A stretch of DNA of 64,000 nucleotides from an uncultured Burkholderiales bacterium (GTDB taxonomy: Bacteria; Pseudomonadota; Gammaproteobacteria; Burkholderiales; Burkholderiaceae_C). The notes under the pieces are model-generated. The model made no database searches, was not told where the DNA came from, and saw nothing but the letters and a program-made list of their open reading frames with translations. A program made the position numbers and the translations under genes. The stretch is taken from the NCBI GenBank assembly GCA_903932865.1, contig CAIZHQ010000020.1:204468-268467 (forward strand). The letters run 5' to 3'. Positions 50,738 through 60,110 of the stretch are shown piece after piece (position 1 is the first letter of the stretch; each line of letters starts with the position of its first letter).

Positions 50738-52267
50738 TCAAGCGTTCTGTGCGTGTTGGCCTGCAGCCGCGTACACAAAAATCTCATCCGAAAAGTCCAC
50801 GTTCGGGAGGACTTCGCTTTCATACAAGTAATCCTGGCTGTGCTGCCATTCCGGCTTGCTGCCGCGTTTGGGCATGCGGTCAACGCCGCGCAAGACATAA
50901 CCGGCGTTCATGTCCTGCAGATCGGTCCACGGGAGCAGTTGCATGTCGGTGTCTTCTGCACGGATGGACGGTTTGACGCTGGCCAAATGGTGCTCTTGCA
51001 TGTGATGCAACAACTTGCAGACAAATTGGGCAATGAGTTCGGCGCGCAAGGTCCAGCTGTAGCGCCCATAACCGTAAACCCATGCCATGTTGGGAACGCC
51101 TGTGAACATGATCCCTCGGTAGCTCACCGTCTTAGCAAAGTTGACAGATTGGCCATCTACCGAAAACGGAATTTCACCCATCACAGACAACTCAAAACCC
51201 GTGGCAGTGACAACAACATCACAATCGACGCGCTCACCACTTTTCAGCTGGATACCCTTCTCATCGAAATGCTCGATATGGTCGGTGACCACCGAGGCCT
51301 GGCCTGAGCTGAAGGCCTTGAACAAGTCACCGTCAGGCACAAAAGCCACCCTTTGCTGAAATGGTCTGTAGGGCGGGGTGAAATGTTTATCGACATCAAA
51401 GCCTTCAGGCAGGCAAGCCTTGACACCTGCAATCAGGTGTTTCTTCATCACATCGGGATGGCTTTTGGCTTTCTCAATGATGTCGGCCCGTTCGCGAACC
51501 ACTTTTCGGCGCATGATTTCGTGAATCCATGCTTCATCAATGCCCAGACTGCGCAACTCTTCGGCCAGTGCATCGCTGTTGCGGCCCGTTGCAAAGTAAG
51601 TCGGCGTTCTTTGGAGCATGGTGACATGCGCGCATTGCCCGGCCATGGCCGGGATCAGTGTGGCCGCTGTCGCGCCAGAGCCAATGACGGTGACGCGTTT
51701 GCCCGTGAGATCCAAGTCCTCTGGCCAGTTCTGCGGGTGAATCACCTGGCCCTTGAACCGGTCCATCCCCGGCCATGCGGGCGTATAGCCATGGCTGTGG
51801 CGATAGTAGCCTTGGCACATCCAGAGAAAATTCGTCTGGATGTTTATCCGCCTCTGGCCTTCAGCGGTCTCGACCTCCAAAGACCAAGTGTTCGATGTGC
51901 TTGACCAATTGGCAGAACGAACGCGGTGCTTGTAACGGATGTGGGGTGCCAGATTGGCGTCCGCGATCACGGAGCCCAAGTAATCCAGAATCTGCTGCCG
52001 GGTCGCAATCGGATTGCCGATCCACGGTTTGAACCCATAGCCGAATGTGAAGAGGTCACTGTCTGAGCGGGTACCTGGATACTTGTGAATTTGCCAGGTG
52101 CCACCGAATGTTTCCAGTGACTCCAAAATCAGAAATCGCTTCTCGGGAAATGCCTGGCGTAAAGCATGAGCACTGCAAATGCCAGATATACCGGCACCGA
52201 CAATGACCACATCGTATGGCTCTACGTCCTTATCTGATTCTTTGTTATCGGGGGTGTTTTCAATCAT
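50738..52267 (-). CDS. Type I Baeyer-Villiger / flavin-containing monooxygenase (EthA-like), paralogue of 27632-29137
   Basis: GAGISGICSAHAL; YPGTRSDSDLFTFGYGFKPW; BVMO fingerprint FKGQVIHPQNWP. Confidence 0.85.
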   Translation of the reverse strand: MIENTPDNKESDKDVEPYDVVIVGAGISGICSAHALRQAFPEKRFLILESLETFGGTWQIHKYPGTRSDSDLFTFGYGFKPWIGNPIATRQQILDYLGSVIADANLAPHIRYKHRVRSANWSSTSNTWSLEVETAEGQRRINIQTNFLWMCQGYYRHSHGYTPAWPGMDRFKGQVIHPQNWPEDLDLTGKRVTVIGSGATAATLIPAMAGQCAHVTMLQRTPTYFATGRNSDALAEELRSLGIDEAWIHEIMRRKVVRERADIIEKAKSHPDVMKKHLIAGVKACLPEGFDVDKHFTPPYRPFQQRVAFVPDGDLFKAFSSGQASVVTDHIEHFDEKGIQLKSGERVDCDVVVTATGFELSVMGEIPFSVDGQSVNFAKTVSYRGIMFTGVPNMAWVYGYGRYSWTLRAELIAQFVCKLLHHMQEHHLASVKPSIRAEDTDMQLLPWTDLQDMNAGYVLRGVDRMPKRGSKPEWQHSQDYLYESEVLPNVDFSDEIFVYAAAGQHAQNA

Positions 52268-52644
52268 GCTGCGAACCTTGCTGAAGTACAGCTTTTGCTG
52301 TGACTTCAGTTTGGTGGCAAGGGCATGGGTAAGACTGTCGTGTTTGAGCAGTCTGAGGATTTACGGTGGCGTTTAATTGGACCTCATAGATCAATCGAAT
52401 CGAACGGTGCTTCCTCTAACAGGCCGTACTGCCATGTTCACGTGACCATTCGCCATCGATGAAATGACAACTCTGAAAAAATAGCTGAATGACTGCTTTG
52501 GGTCGGCTGCTGTCGGTGAATAACCCACTACGGCAGTCCGCTCACAGCCTCATCCCGGTGGGCTGAAGTGGAGCGTGAGCGGCCGGTCTAGATGGCATGC
52601 CTTGAACACTGTTCGACTTGCTCTGCGTTTTAAAGGTAACCAAT

Positions 52645-53547
52645 CTACAGAGAAGCCCACGGCGCCTCTCTCAGCCGGGCATCAAGAAACTCGACCAAGG
52701 CGCGCACCTTGGGCAATACGAATTTGCGCGTGGGATAAACCGCGTAAATCCCTAAAGTCACCGCCTGAAACTGCGGAAGGATCTCCACCAGTTCACCCCG
52801 ACGCAGTTCCTCGGCAATCAAAAATGTGGGCTGCATCTGGATGCCTGCCCCTTGAATGCAGGCTGCAATGCAACTGTCGCCGTTGTTGGACCACAGGCGA
52901 GGTCGAACCTTCACGCTCACAGGGCCATCGGGTCCATCAAAATGCCATTGATCGCCCGTAGCCAGCAGGCTGTAGCCCAGCACATCGTGCGCAGCCAAAT
53001 CCCTTGGGTGCAGTGGCGTGCCTTTGCGCTGCAGGTAATCTGGCGCAGCGCACAGCACCAACCGCGTGGCCACGATTTGCCTGGAGATCAGACTCGAATC
53101 TGCGAGGCGGGCGATGCGGATGGCCATGTCAAAGCCCTCGTCCACCAGATCGATGACACGGTCGGCCAGCTGCACATCCAGCTTCAATTGCGGGTGCAAA
53201 GCCAGAAACTCCGGCCAGAGTGGCGCCAAGTGGCGAATGCCGAAGCTGACTGGCACGCTCACCTTGAGCAGGCCGCTGACGCTGAGGCTGCGTGTGGAAA
53301 TCTCAGCCTCGGACGCCTCGATGCTCGACAGGATGTCCCGGCAGCGGCTCAGGAACACCTCTCCCTCGGGGGTCAAAGAGAGCCTGCGCGTAGTGCGGTG
53401 CAAAAGCCGCACGCCCAAGCGCTGCTCCAGCTCCGACACGTAGCGCGAGACAGCTGCTTTGGACATGCCCAGACTGTCCGCAGCTGCCACAAAACTGGAA
53501 GCCTCCACCACGGCGGTGAAGACACGCATTTCCTGATACTTGTCCAT
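52645..53547 (-). CDS. LysR-family transcriptional regulator
   Basis: MRVFTAVVEASSFVAAADSLGMSKAAVSRYVSELEQRLGVRLLHRTTRRLSLTPEG. Confidence 0.95.
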   Translation of the reverse strand: MDKYQEMRVFTAVVEASSFVAAADSLGMSKAAVSRYVSELEQRLGVRLLHRTTRRLSLTPEGEVFLSRCRDILSSIEASEAEISTRSLSVSGLLKVSVPVSFGIRHLAPLWPEFLALHPQLKLDVQLADRVIDLVDEGFDMAIRIARLADSSLISRQIVATRLVLCAAPDYLQRKGTPLHPRDLAAHDVLGYSLLATGDQWHFDGPDGPVSVKVRPRLWSNNGDSCIAACIQGAGIQMQPTFLIAEELRRGELVEILPQFQAVTLGIYAVYPTRKFVLPKVRALVEFLDARLREAPWASL

Positions 53548-53661
53548 TGTTCCGATATTCTAAACAGTCGGTTCCGCTATGGATTGTTTATCTTTGTTAG
53601 ATGAGCCAATAAAGTTGAGTCCATGCCCGCAGTGTGGGTCTAACCCCTGAAAGGATTCGCG

Positions 53662-54147
53662 ATGTCAACTTCAATCAACGCTCTCAAACTCGAGGATGCT
53701 TCCGGCACATCCGTCATCCAGCGCGTGCTGACCACCAAAGCCAGCTTGGCACCACTGGCACTGCGTATCCCTGTCGGCATCATCTTTGCCGCGCACGGTG
53801 CACAAAAACTCTTTGGTGCGTTTGGCGGCTATGGCCTGGAAGGCACCGGCCAGTTCTTCGAATCAATTGGCTTGACCCCCGGTTATCTGATGGCTTTGCT
53901 GGCTGGCGGCGCCGAGTTTTTGGGTGGCTTGGCTTTGATCCTGGGCTTGCTGGTGCGTCCGTCGGCATTGGTGCTGGCCTTCACCATGCTGATCGCCATC
54001 GTCACAGTTCACTTGGACAAGGGCTTGTTCATGGCCAACAACGGCTATGAATTTGGTCTGGCTCTGTTGGCCATCAGCGTTGCACTGGTCTTCTCGGGTG
54101 CGGGCAGTTTCTCAGTTGATCGGACCCTTAGCCGTTCGTCCAAATAA
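53662..54147 (+). CDS. DoxX family membrane protein
   Basis: LALRIPVGIIFAAHGAQKLFGAFGGYGLEGTGQFFESIGLTPGYLMALLAGGAEFLGGLALILGL. Confidence 0.9.
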   Translation: MSTSINALKLEDASGTSVIQRVLTTKASLAPLALRIPVGIIFAAHGAQKLFGAFGGYGLEGTGQFFESIGLTPGYLMALLAGGAEFLGGLALILGLLVRPSALVLAFTMLIAIVTVHLDKGLFMANNGYEFGLALLAISVALVFSGAGSFSVDRTLSRSSK

Positions 54148-54197
54148 TTGCGCACGTCGCTCACAAGCCTCTTGCCCTGTATCTTTTGGAGATCCAC

Positions 54198-55010
54198 ATG
54201 ACCCGCTGGCCATCCTTGTTCGTCTCACACGGCGCACCGACCTACGCCATCGAGCCCGGTCTGGCCGGTGCGCAGCTAGGAGCGCTGGGACGCTTGCTCG
54301 GCAAACCCCGCGCGATTGTGGTGGTCTCGCCGCACTGGATGACCTCGGGACTCGAGATCTCCGCCACCGAACGTCCCCAGACGGTGCACGACTTTGGTGG
54401 TTTCCCCCGTGCACTGTATGACCTGCAGTATGCGGCACCAGGTTCACGCGCGCTGGCCCTGCAGATCCAGCAGCAACTGGCCAACAGTGGCATGCCAGCT
54501 CATCTAGATGTTCTTCGCGGTCTGGACCATGGCGCGTGGGTGCCTCTGCTGCATCTGTACCCCGATGCGAACGTGCCAACCTTGCAGGTGTCCTTGCCCT
54601 ACGATGCCAATCCGAGCAGTGCTTTTGCGCTGGGTCAGGCTTTGGCACCTTTGGCAGATGATGGGGTCCTGATCATCGGATCGGGCAGCCTCACCCACAA
54701 TCTTTACGAGGTCCGCATGAGCGCATCGGAGGGGGATGCTGCTGCCTATGCACAGGAGTTCTCGGCCTGGATTCGTCAGGCGGTGGCAGCGGGTGACCTA
54801 GCCCGTTTGCGCCAGGCGCTGGATTTGGCACCGCATGCTGCCCGCGCCCACCCGACCACCGAGCATTTCCTGCCTTTGCTTGTGGCGGCTGGGGCTGCGC
54901 TGGAGCACACAGCCGTGACGGTACTCAACGGTGGCATTCGCCACGGTGTTTTGGCGATGGAGTCGTATGTGTTGGGGCAGGCTTTAGACCTTGAATTGGG
55001 GAAACCCTAG
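54198..55010 (+). CDS. LigB-type / DODA-type extradiol ring-cleavage dioxygenase family protein
   Basis: PSLFVSHGAPTYAIEPG, VVVSPHWMTSGLEISA, RGLDHGAWVPLLHLYPDANVPTLQVS, IIGSGSLTHNL. Confidence 0.9.
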   Translation: MTRWPSLFVSHGAPTYAIEPGLAGAQLGALGRLLGKPRAIVVVSPHWMTSGLEISATERPQTVHDFGGFPRALYDLQYAAPGSRALALQIQQQLANSGMPAHLDVLRGLDHGAWVPLLHLYPDANVPTLQVSLPYDANPSSAFALGQALAPLADDGVLIIGSGSLTHNLYEVRMSASEGDAAAYAQEFSAWIRQAVAAGDLARLRQALDLAPHAARAHPTTEHFLPLLVAAGAALEHTAVTVLNGGIRHGVLAMESYVLGQALDLELGKP

Positions 55011-55042
55011 TCTCCGCCAAACCTGAATTTTTACAGCATCCT

Positions 55043-55681
55043 TCAGGCACGCCACGCTGGTAATTGCCAGTTGCGCCAAAGAGCCAGTGCGCGAAGGCCG
55101 ACGGTGACAACAAGACATCCCAGCAAGGCTATCCAGCCTGGGGAGTCTGCGGACCAAAGAGCCACATAAGTCCAACCACCCGCAAAAGAACACACCGCAT
55201 AAGGACGGTGGTCTTTGAAGGCTTTGGGAATCTCGTTGCACACCATGTCCCGGAGCACGCCACCGAAAACTCCTGTGACCAGACCCATCATCACAGCGAC
55301 CACTGGTGGCATGTTTGACTGCAAAGCCTGATGTACGCCGGTGGCAGTAAACAGTCCTAAGCCTAGTGCGTCGGGCCAGAGTATTGTTTTTTCAGTGACC
55401 TCAAAATGCCGCTGACGCATGAATAGCATGGCCAAAACACATAGGGCCAGAACACCCCAAAGAATTTCGGTGTGACGCACCCAAAAAAACGGCCGCTGAT
55501 CAAGTAGTAAGTCGCGCAAAGTGCCGCCACCAAACGCTGCCAAGAACGCAACTACACACACGCCTACCGCATCAAGCCTTTTGCGCGCTGCCTCCATAAG
55601 CCCAGATAAAGCAAAAGCAGCAGTGGCTGATAGCTCGACCAGCAGGCGAAGGGTGTCTCCCCATGATTGAAGTGCGTACAT
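55043..55681 (-). CDS. Trimeric intracellular cation channel / UPF0126 family membrane protein
   Basis: ATAAFALSGLMEAARKRLDAVGVCVVAFLAAFGGGTLRDLLLD; GVFGGVLRDMVCNEIP. Confidence 0.9.
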   Translation of the reverse strand: MYALQSWGDTLRLLVELSATAAFALSGLMEAARKRLDAVGVCVVAFLAAFGGGTLRDLLLDQRPFFWVRHTEILWGVLALCVLAMLFMRQRHFEVTEKTILWPDALGLGLFTATGVHQALQSNMPPVVAVMMGLVTGVFGGVLRDMVCNEIPKAFKDHRPYAVCSFAGGWTYVALWSADSPGWIALLGCLVVTVGLRALALWRNWQLPAWRA

Positions 55682-55975
55682 GTCAGGATTATGTTGCCTT
55701 TAAAAGTTGCCATAGCCTTAGCTTTGGGCTAGTGGGTCAAGTACCCATTACCCAAACCGCAAGCAGTCGTTCCCCGGATCTATCGCAAACTGTCCTTTGA
55801 ACTGTGACTGCTGTGTGCTTTAGACCGGTCACGTGATGCGCTGCATAGCGAACGACAGGTTATGGCAAGCGCTAAATATCAGCATTAGTCTAGGGATGTC
55901 CGCTACCAGCCTGAAGAAGCCACTTTATTGGGATTTGATTTCAATCCTGGCCTGCTCTTGCGATGCAACTGTCAT

Positions 55976-56064
55976 CGAAGGACCATGCTGGGTTGAGCCG
56001 CGCTGATGAAACACTGAACGACTTCCACGGTGCTTGTTGCACCCCAAGAGTGACATACGATCCG
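55976..56064 (-). pseudogene. Relic of the 3' end of an integrase homologous to 32278-33252
   Basis: - strand GATCGTATGTCACTCTTGGGGTGCAACAAGC... aligns with GATCATATGTCACTCTTGGAGGCGCAACAAGC... (DHMSLLEAQQARWQSVSSSTAQLNPTW); 1-nt deletion shifts frame to VQQAPWKSFSVSSARLNPAW. Confidence 0.8.
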
Positions 56065-56185
56065 GATAATCTTTTAGTACGTATATTTAGATCTTGAAAT
56101 GGCCCCGTGCACATAGAGTTTTGTTCATCGAACCTGGTGTGTATCGAACTTTTCCGATGAACTGTTAACTCTTTTGAACTGGCTG

Positions 56186-56752
56186 TCATCCAACTAGCCA
56201 TTGGTCTAGAAGCGGCCCAACATAGTCCTTGCCCAAGTCATGATCACCACCAGGAACCACGATAACTGAGATTCCAGTGAGCCGACCCAAAGCCTGCACG
56301 TTGGCAGGAATGCTTTGCCAATCTTCTTCCCCGACATGCATCTCGCATTGACGCGGTACCTTGAAATGCCCTGCTTCAGCCAAATCCTTGAGTCTTGTTG
56401 GCCTTGGTGGAGAAAAACTAGTGCGGGCCTGGGCATTTGTGAACTCCCCCACGATAGGCGACAACAGCAGCACTCGCCCAGGAAAAGATGACATCTGAGT
56501 TTGAGCGTGCAAGAAAAGATACGCACCGAAGGAGTTGCAAATCACTTGGGCCTCCTCATGCCAAAAGTGATCTTTGAGGTCTTGACCCACCGTCGCGATT
56601 TGTTCATCAAAAGGCAATGAACGAAAGTCGCCTCGCGTCTCACGTCCGGCGACATCAAAGCCGCGATCCATCAATGCTCTGCCCAGCCCTGTACCCAGTT
56701 GACCGCCATAGCCAGGCAGGTAGTAGATGGTTTTTGCATTTGGATTTGCCAT
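56186..56752 (-). CDS. Small alpha/beta-fold hydrolase (YqiA/RBBP9-like)
   Basis: YYLPGYGGQLGTGLGRAL; VICNSFGAYLFLHA nucleophile elbow; VPGGDHDLG. Confidence 0.65.
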   Translation of the reverse strand: MANPNAKTIYYLPGYGGQLGTGLGRALMDRGFDVAGRETRGDFRSLPFDEQIATVGQDLKDHFWHEEAQVICNSFGAYLFLHAQTQMSSFPGRVLLLSPIVGEFTNAQARTSFSPPRPTRLKDLAEAGHFKVPRQCEMHVGEEDWQSIPANVQALGRLTGISVIVVPGGDHDLGKDYVGPLLDQWLVG

Positions 56753-56837
56753 GCTTTGATTGTGGCTCAGGTACGTACAAGCTTGGTGGTTTTTAAATGA
56801 CAGTTCTATTTGACAGTTTTACTGTATGATAGAAAAC

Positions 56838-57236
56838 ATGGACACCAATTTGACCCTGGACCAACTCAGCGCGCTGACCGATTTGCCGCTGAGAACGATC
56901 CGCTATTACATCCAACTCGGCTTGGTTGATCGACATGAAGGCGATCGAAAACATGCCCGGTACACCCAAAAGCACCTGGACCAAGTGCTGCAGGTTCGCG
57001 CCATGGCGGATCAGGGCATGCCCCTGGAACGAATCAAGCAACTGATCAACGGAATCACAACGCCCCCGCCCCTTCCAAAGGCTGCGGGTGACATCTCTGT
57101 CATCAGCAAAGTGTTCATCGCCCCCGGCGTTGAACTGCACCTAGAACCGCAAATTGCGGGTCTCTCGCCTGAAAAACTCCGTCTATTTGTCCGTTCCGTG
57201 CTCACTACCTGGGAAGAAATCAATGCAAGCGAATAA
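56838..57236 (+). CDS. MerR-family transcriptional regulator
   Basis: LTLDQLSALTDLPLRTIRYYIQLGLVDRHEGDRKHARYTQKHLDQVLQVRAMADQGMPLERI. Confidence 0.85.
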   Translation: MDTNLTLDQLSALTDLPLRTIRYYIQLGLVDRHEGDRKHARYTQKHLDQVLQVRAMADQGMPLERIKQLINGITTPPPLPKAAGDISVISKVFIAPGVELHLEPQIAGLSPEKLRLFVRSVLTTWEEINASE

Positions 57237-59652
57237 AAAACAAATTGGACTGCACGCCCAGGACATGGAAGCCAACATTGGGCTGGTGTCGGCCCATGTG
57301 ACTGGACGTCTCAATGGCTTGGTGGCCCAGATCAAGGTTCGCCAGGTTTACAAGAACTGGTCAGATGACAACGTCGAATGCGTCTACACCTTCCCTCTGG
57401 GATGGCAAAGCGTCCTTTTGGGCATGCGAGTGGAACTGAACGGCAAAAGCATGACCGGTACCGTCAAGCCCAAGAAAGTAGCCGAAGCGCAATATGAAGA
57501 GGCCATCAGCAGCGGTGACTTGCCAGTCATGCTGGAGCGGTCAGGTAAAGACCTGTACACGGCCAATATCGGCAACATACAGACTGGGGATGAGGTGGTC
57601 ATTGAACTTGACTACGCTCAAATCCTGAAAGCCGAAGATGGCGCAATTCGATTCAGCTTGCCCACGACCATTGCACCGCGATACGGGGATGCATCGGCTG
57701 CGGGCTTGAAGCCGCACCAACAAGCTGAACCCAATCCACAGGCCGAGCATCGCCTATTTCTGAATCTTGAACTGTCTGAGAACCTGAGCCAGGGCACGGT
57801 TTACAGCCCCAGCCATGAAATCCAGCTTAGCCGTCAAGGCAACCAATGCGCCTTGAAGTTGGAGGGCGCAGCATGGCTAGACCGGGATTTCATCTTGGTC
57901 ATTGACCGGCTGGGCGATATGAACTTCGCCGTCGCAGCGCATGACCCGATGCGCCCAGGAGAAGCCACCGTCTTGACTGGCAGTGTGTACCGTCCAACCT
58001 GCGTTAGAAAGCAGCACCCCGTCTCCATCAAGGTCCTGGTCGACTGCTCTGGCTCCATGGAGGGCGACAGCATTGAACAGGCCAAAGACTGCCTCAGCTG
58101 GCTGTTTGGGCAGCTGAATAATACGGACCAAGTCTCCTTCACGCGGTTTGGCAGCACTGTTCACCACGAACAACCGGAACTGAAGCCTTGCTCCATCATT
58201 TACCGCCAGCTCTTGAAGGCAGCAACACGTCGGTTGAATGCGAATATGAGCGGTACCGAGATTGATGCGGCGTTGAAAGAAGTCATCAGTATTGAGAGTG
58301 GTGAATCAGAGGAAACAAAAAATTCGGCGATCTTGTTGATCACCGACGGCGAGGTCTGGAACATTGAACAGACCATCGCCACAGTGCGCGCCTCTGGGCA
58401 ACGCATATATGCCGTGGGCGTGGGCTCTGCGCCATCAGAAAGTCTGCTCAAAGACATGGCAGAAGTCACAGGCGGCGCTTGTGAAATGGTCACACCCCGA
58501 GAAAACATGCAAAAAGCCGTCGAACGTCTGTTGATCCAGATTCGGCAAACACAGGCGATCGAACACGAGGTTGTATGTGGAGCGCCTAACGTCTGGCAGT
58601 CCAAATCCTCAGGGCATGCCGCAGATGGCAGCTCCTTGATGTCATGGATGCAAATCAATACTCAAGGCAGCCCGCTGGATGAACTGAACGTGGTCCAGAC
58701 CGTTTATCCCCACGGTCAACAAACATCCTGCCCCGTCATTTGGGATGAGACCCTTGACCTCTCTCGCATTGCAGCCGCATTGCGCTTGAACGATATAGCA
58801 AAGGCCAAAGAGCGAGAGCGCCTCGCTGTCGAATATCAACTGGTCACCAGCGAAACCAATTTAATTCTTGTTCACGAAAGAGCTGAAAACGAAAAAGCAG
58901 ATGACATGCCAGAGTTGCACCAGGTGAAGCCTATGCTGGCTGCCGGATGGAGTGGTAACGGAGTTGCTGCTTATAGAAGAGCAGCCCCTTCGCTTCAAGT
59001 CATGCGATCTGGTTGTGACAACGTACCCTTCATAGCTGAATCGCGAATCGATATGAGCATGTCTGTTCCGGCCATGTGGCGATCGAATCGATCACATTCT
59101 GCCGCCCGAGTTGATGGGATGGCTAATGCAGGCATGGATGACATTGAGATACCGGCTTTTCTGAGGAAACAAGAGTCGTCCTCCGATTCAAAGCCCGTCA
59201 AGACGTTCGTCCAGAAATTCAAGGACATCGTCAGTACACCCAATAAACCGCCGCAAAGCACGCACACGGTCAAAAAACCACAGGGCACATCAGATGAGCT
59301 GAAGGCCATCCTGGCCAATAAGACCAACGCAAAGAACCCAATTCATGAATTGCTGAGCAGCTTCAACCAGGTAGCCCTGACGCACACGAGATTCAGATCT
59401 GCACTTGCCGCATGCCTTCGAACAAACCAAGCCAACTACATGGAGTGGTTGATCACAAAGCACATGAAGGCTGCTGGCTCTGGAGCCCCAATTTGGGCGA
59501 TTTTCATCAACTGGGCAGCGGAAAACCTATCCGTCGAACTCGATCGGCATGCAGAAAGGATATTGAGCGACTTCCTGTCGCCGATTGACCGCGATCTACA
59601 ACAGGCGATCTATGCAGAGCTGTCCGAATTAAAACAAGAAGCTGCGGTCTGA
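57223..59652 (+). CDS. VIT domain + von Willebrand factor type A domain protein
   Basis: N-term VSAHVTGRLNGLVAQIKVRQVYKNWSDDNVECVYTFPLGWQSVLLGM (VIT); MIDAS IKVLVDCSGSMEGDSI (DxSxS); start overlaps MerR stop. Confidence 0.9.
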   Translation: MQANKKQIGLHAQDMEANIGLVSAHVTGRLNGLVAQIKVRQVYKNWSDDNVECVYTFPLGWQSVLLGMRVELNGKSMTGTVKPKKVAEAQYEEAISSGDLPVMLERSGKDLYTANIGNIQTGDEVVIELDYAQILKAEDGAIRFSLPTTIAPRYGDASAAGLKPHQQAEPNPQAEHRLFLNLELSENLSQGTVYSPSHEIQLSRQGNQCALKLEGAAWLDRDFILVIDRLGDMNFAVAAHDPMRPGEATVLTGSVYRPTCVRKQHPVSIKVLVDCSGSMEGDSIEQAKDCLSWLFGQLNNTDQVSFTRFGSTVHHEQPELKPCSIIYRQLLKAATRRLNANMSGTEIDAALKEVISIESGESEETKNSAILLITDGEVWNIEQTIATVRASGQRIYAVGVGSAPSESLLKDMAEVTGGACEMVTPRENMQKAVERLLIQIRQTQAIEHEVVCGAPNVWQSKSSGHAADGSSLMSWMQINTQGSPLDELNVVQTVYPHGQQTSCPVIWDETLDLSRIAAALRLNDIAKAKERERLAVEYQLVTSETNLILVHERAENEKADDMPELHQVKPMLAAGWSGNGVAAYRRAAPSLQVMRSGCDNVPFIAESRIDMSMSVPAMWRSNRSHSAARVDGMANAGMDDIEIPAFLRKQESSSDSKPVKTFVQKFKDIVSTPNKPPQSTHTVKKPQGTSDELKAILANKTNAKNPIHELLSSFNQVALTHTRFRSALAACLRTNQANYMEWLITKHMKAAGSGAPIWAIFINWAAENLSVELDRHAERILSDFLSPIDRDLQQAIYAELSELKQEAAV

Positions 59653-59663
59653 TTGGCATGAAA

Positions 59664-59715
59664 CTAGACCGCAATCCGGTTTAAAACATCAAGCTTCTGC
59701 TCCAGCGCGTAGCTC
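59664..59715 (-). pseudogene. Relic of integrase C-terminus homologous to 60902-61984
   Basis: - strand encodes SYALEQKLDVLNRIAV* versus GYTLEQKLEVLNRISI* at the end of the 60902-61984 integrase. Confidence 0.7.
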
Positions 59716-59797
59716 TACCAGCCCTACATCCAGGTTGACGATGAGTTTTTCAGAAACTATCATGCAGCATGAATGCATGAACTTTAAGGAAAGCGCA

Positions 59798-60058
59798 ATG
59801 TCTTACCCCGCAACTGACAGCAAGATGGTCAAATCCATCGGCGCAAGTGGCCAAATCTCTTTGGGCAAAGAGTTCGCGGGAAGACAAGTCCTGATTGAGT
59901 CGCCAGCTAAAGGTGTGTGGATCATTCGGACTGCCACCATAACTCCCGATCATGAGCCTTGGCCTGAAGAAGAAAAGGCTCAAACTGGACTCAAAAAAGG
60001 CCGTACCGGCAAGACACCATCACACGATCAAACGTCACGAAAAAAATCTCAGGCCTGA
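59798..60058 (+). CDS. Small AbrB/antitoxin-like hypothetical protein
   Basis: MVKSIGASGQISLGKEFAGRQVLIESPAKGVWIIRTATITPDHEPW resembles a SpoVT/AbrB-like fold; immediately upstream of fic. Confidence 0.5.
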   Translation: MSYPATDSKMVKSIGASGQISLGKEFAGRQVLIESPAKGVWIIRTATITPDHEPWPEEEKAQTGLKKGRTGKTPSHDQTSRKKSQA

Positions 60059-60110
60059 GGGCATCCGAGGTTTTCACAGAAATGACATTTGTCCATGGAG
60101 CAAGATAAAA

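Noticed and set aside
52270-52640. Possible small RNA or repeat in the gap between BVMO and LysR
   Set aside because: No clear hairpin or conserved motif by eye.
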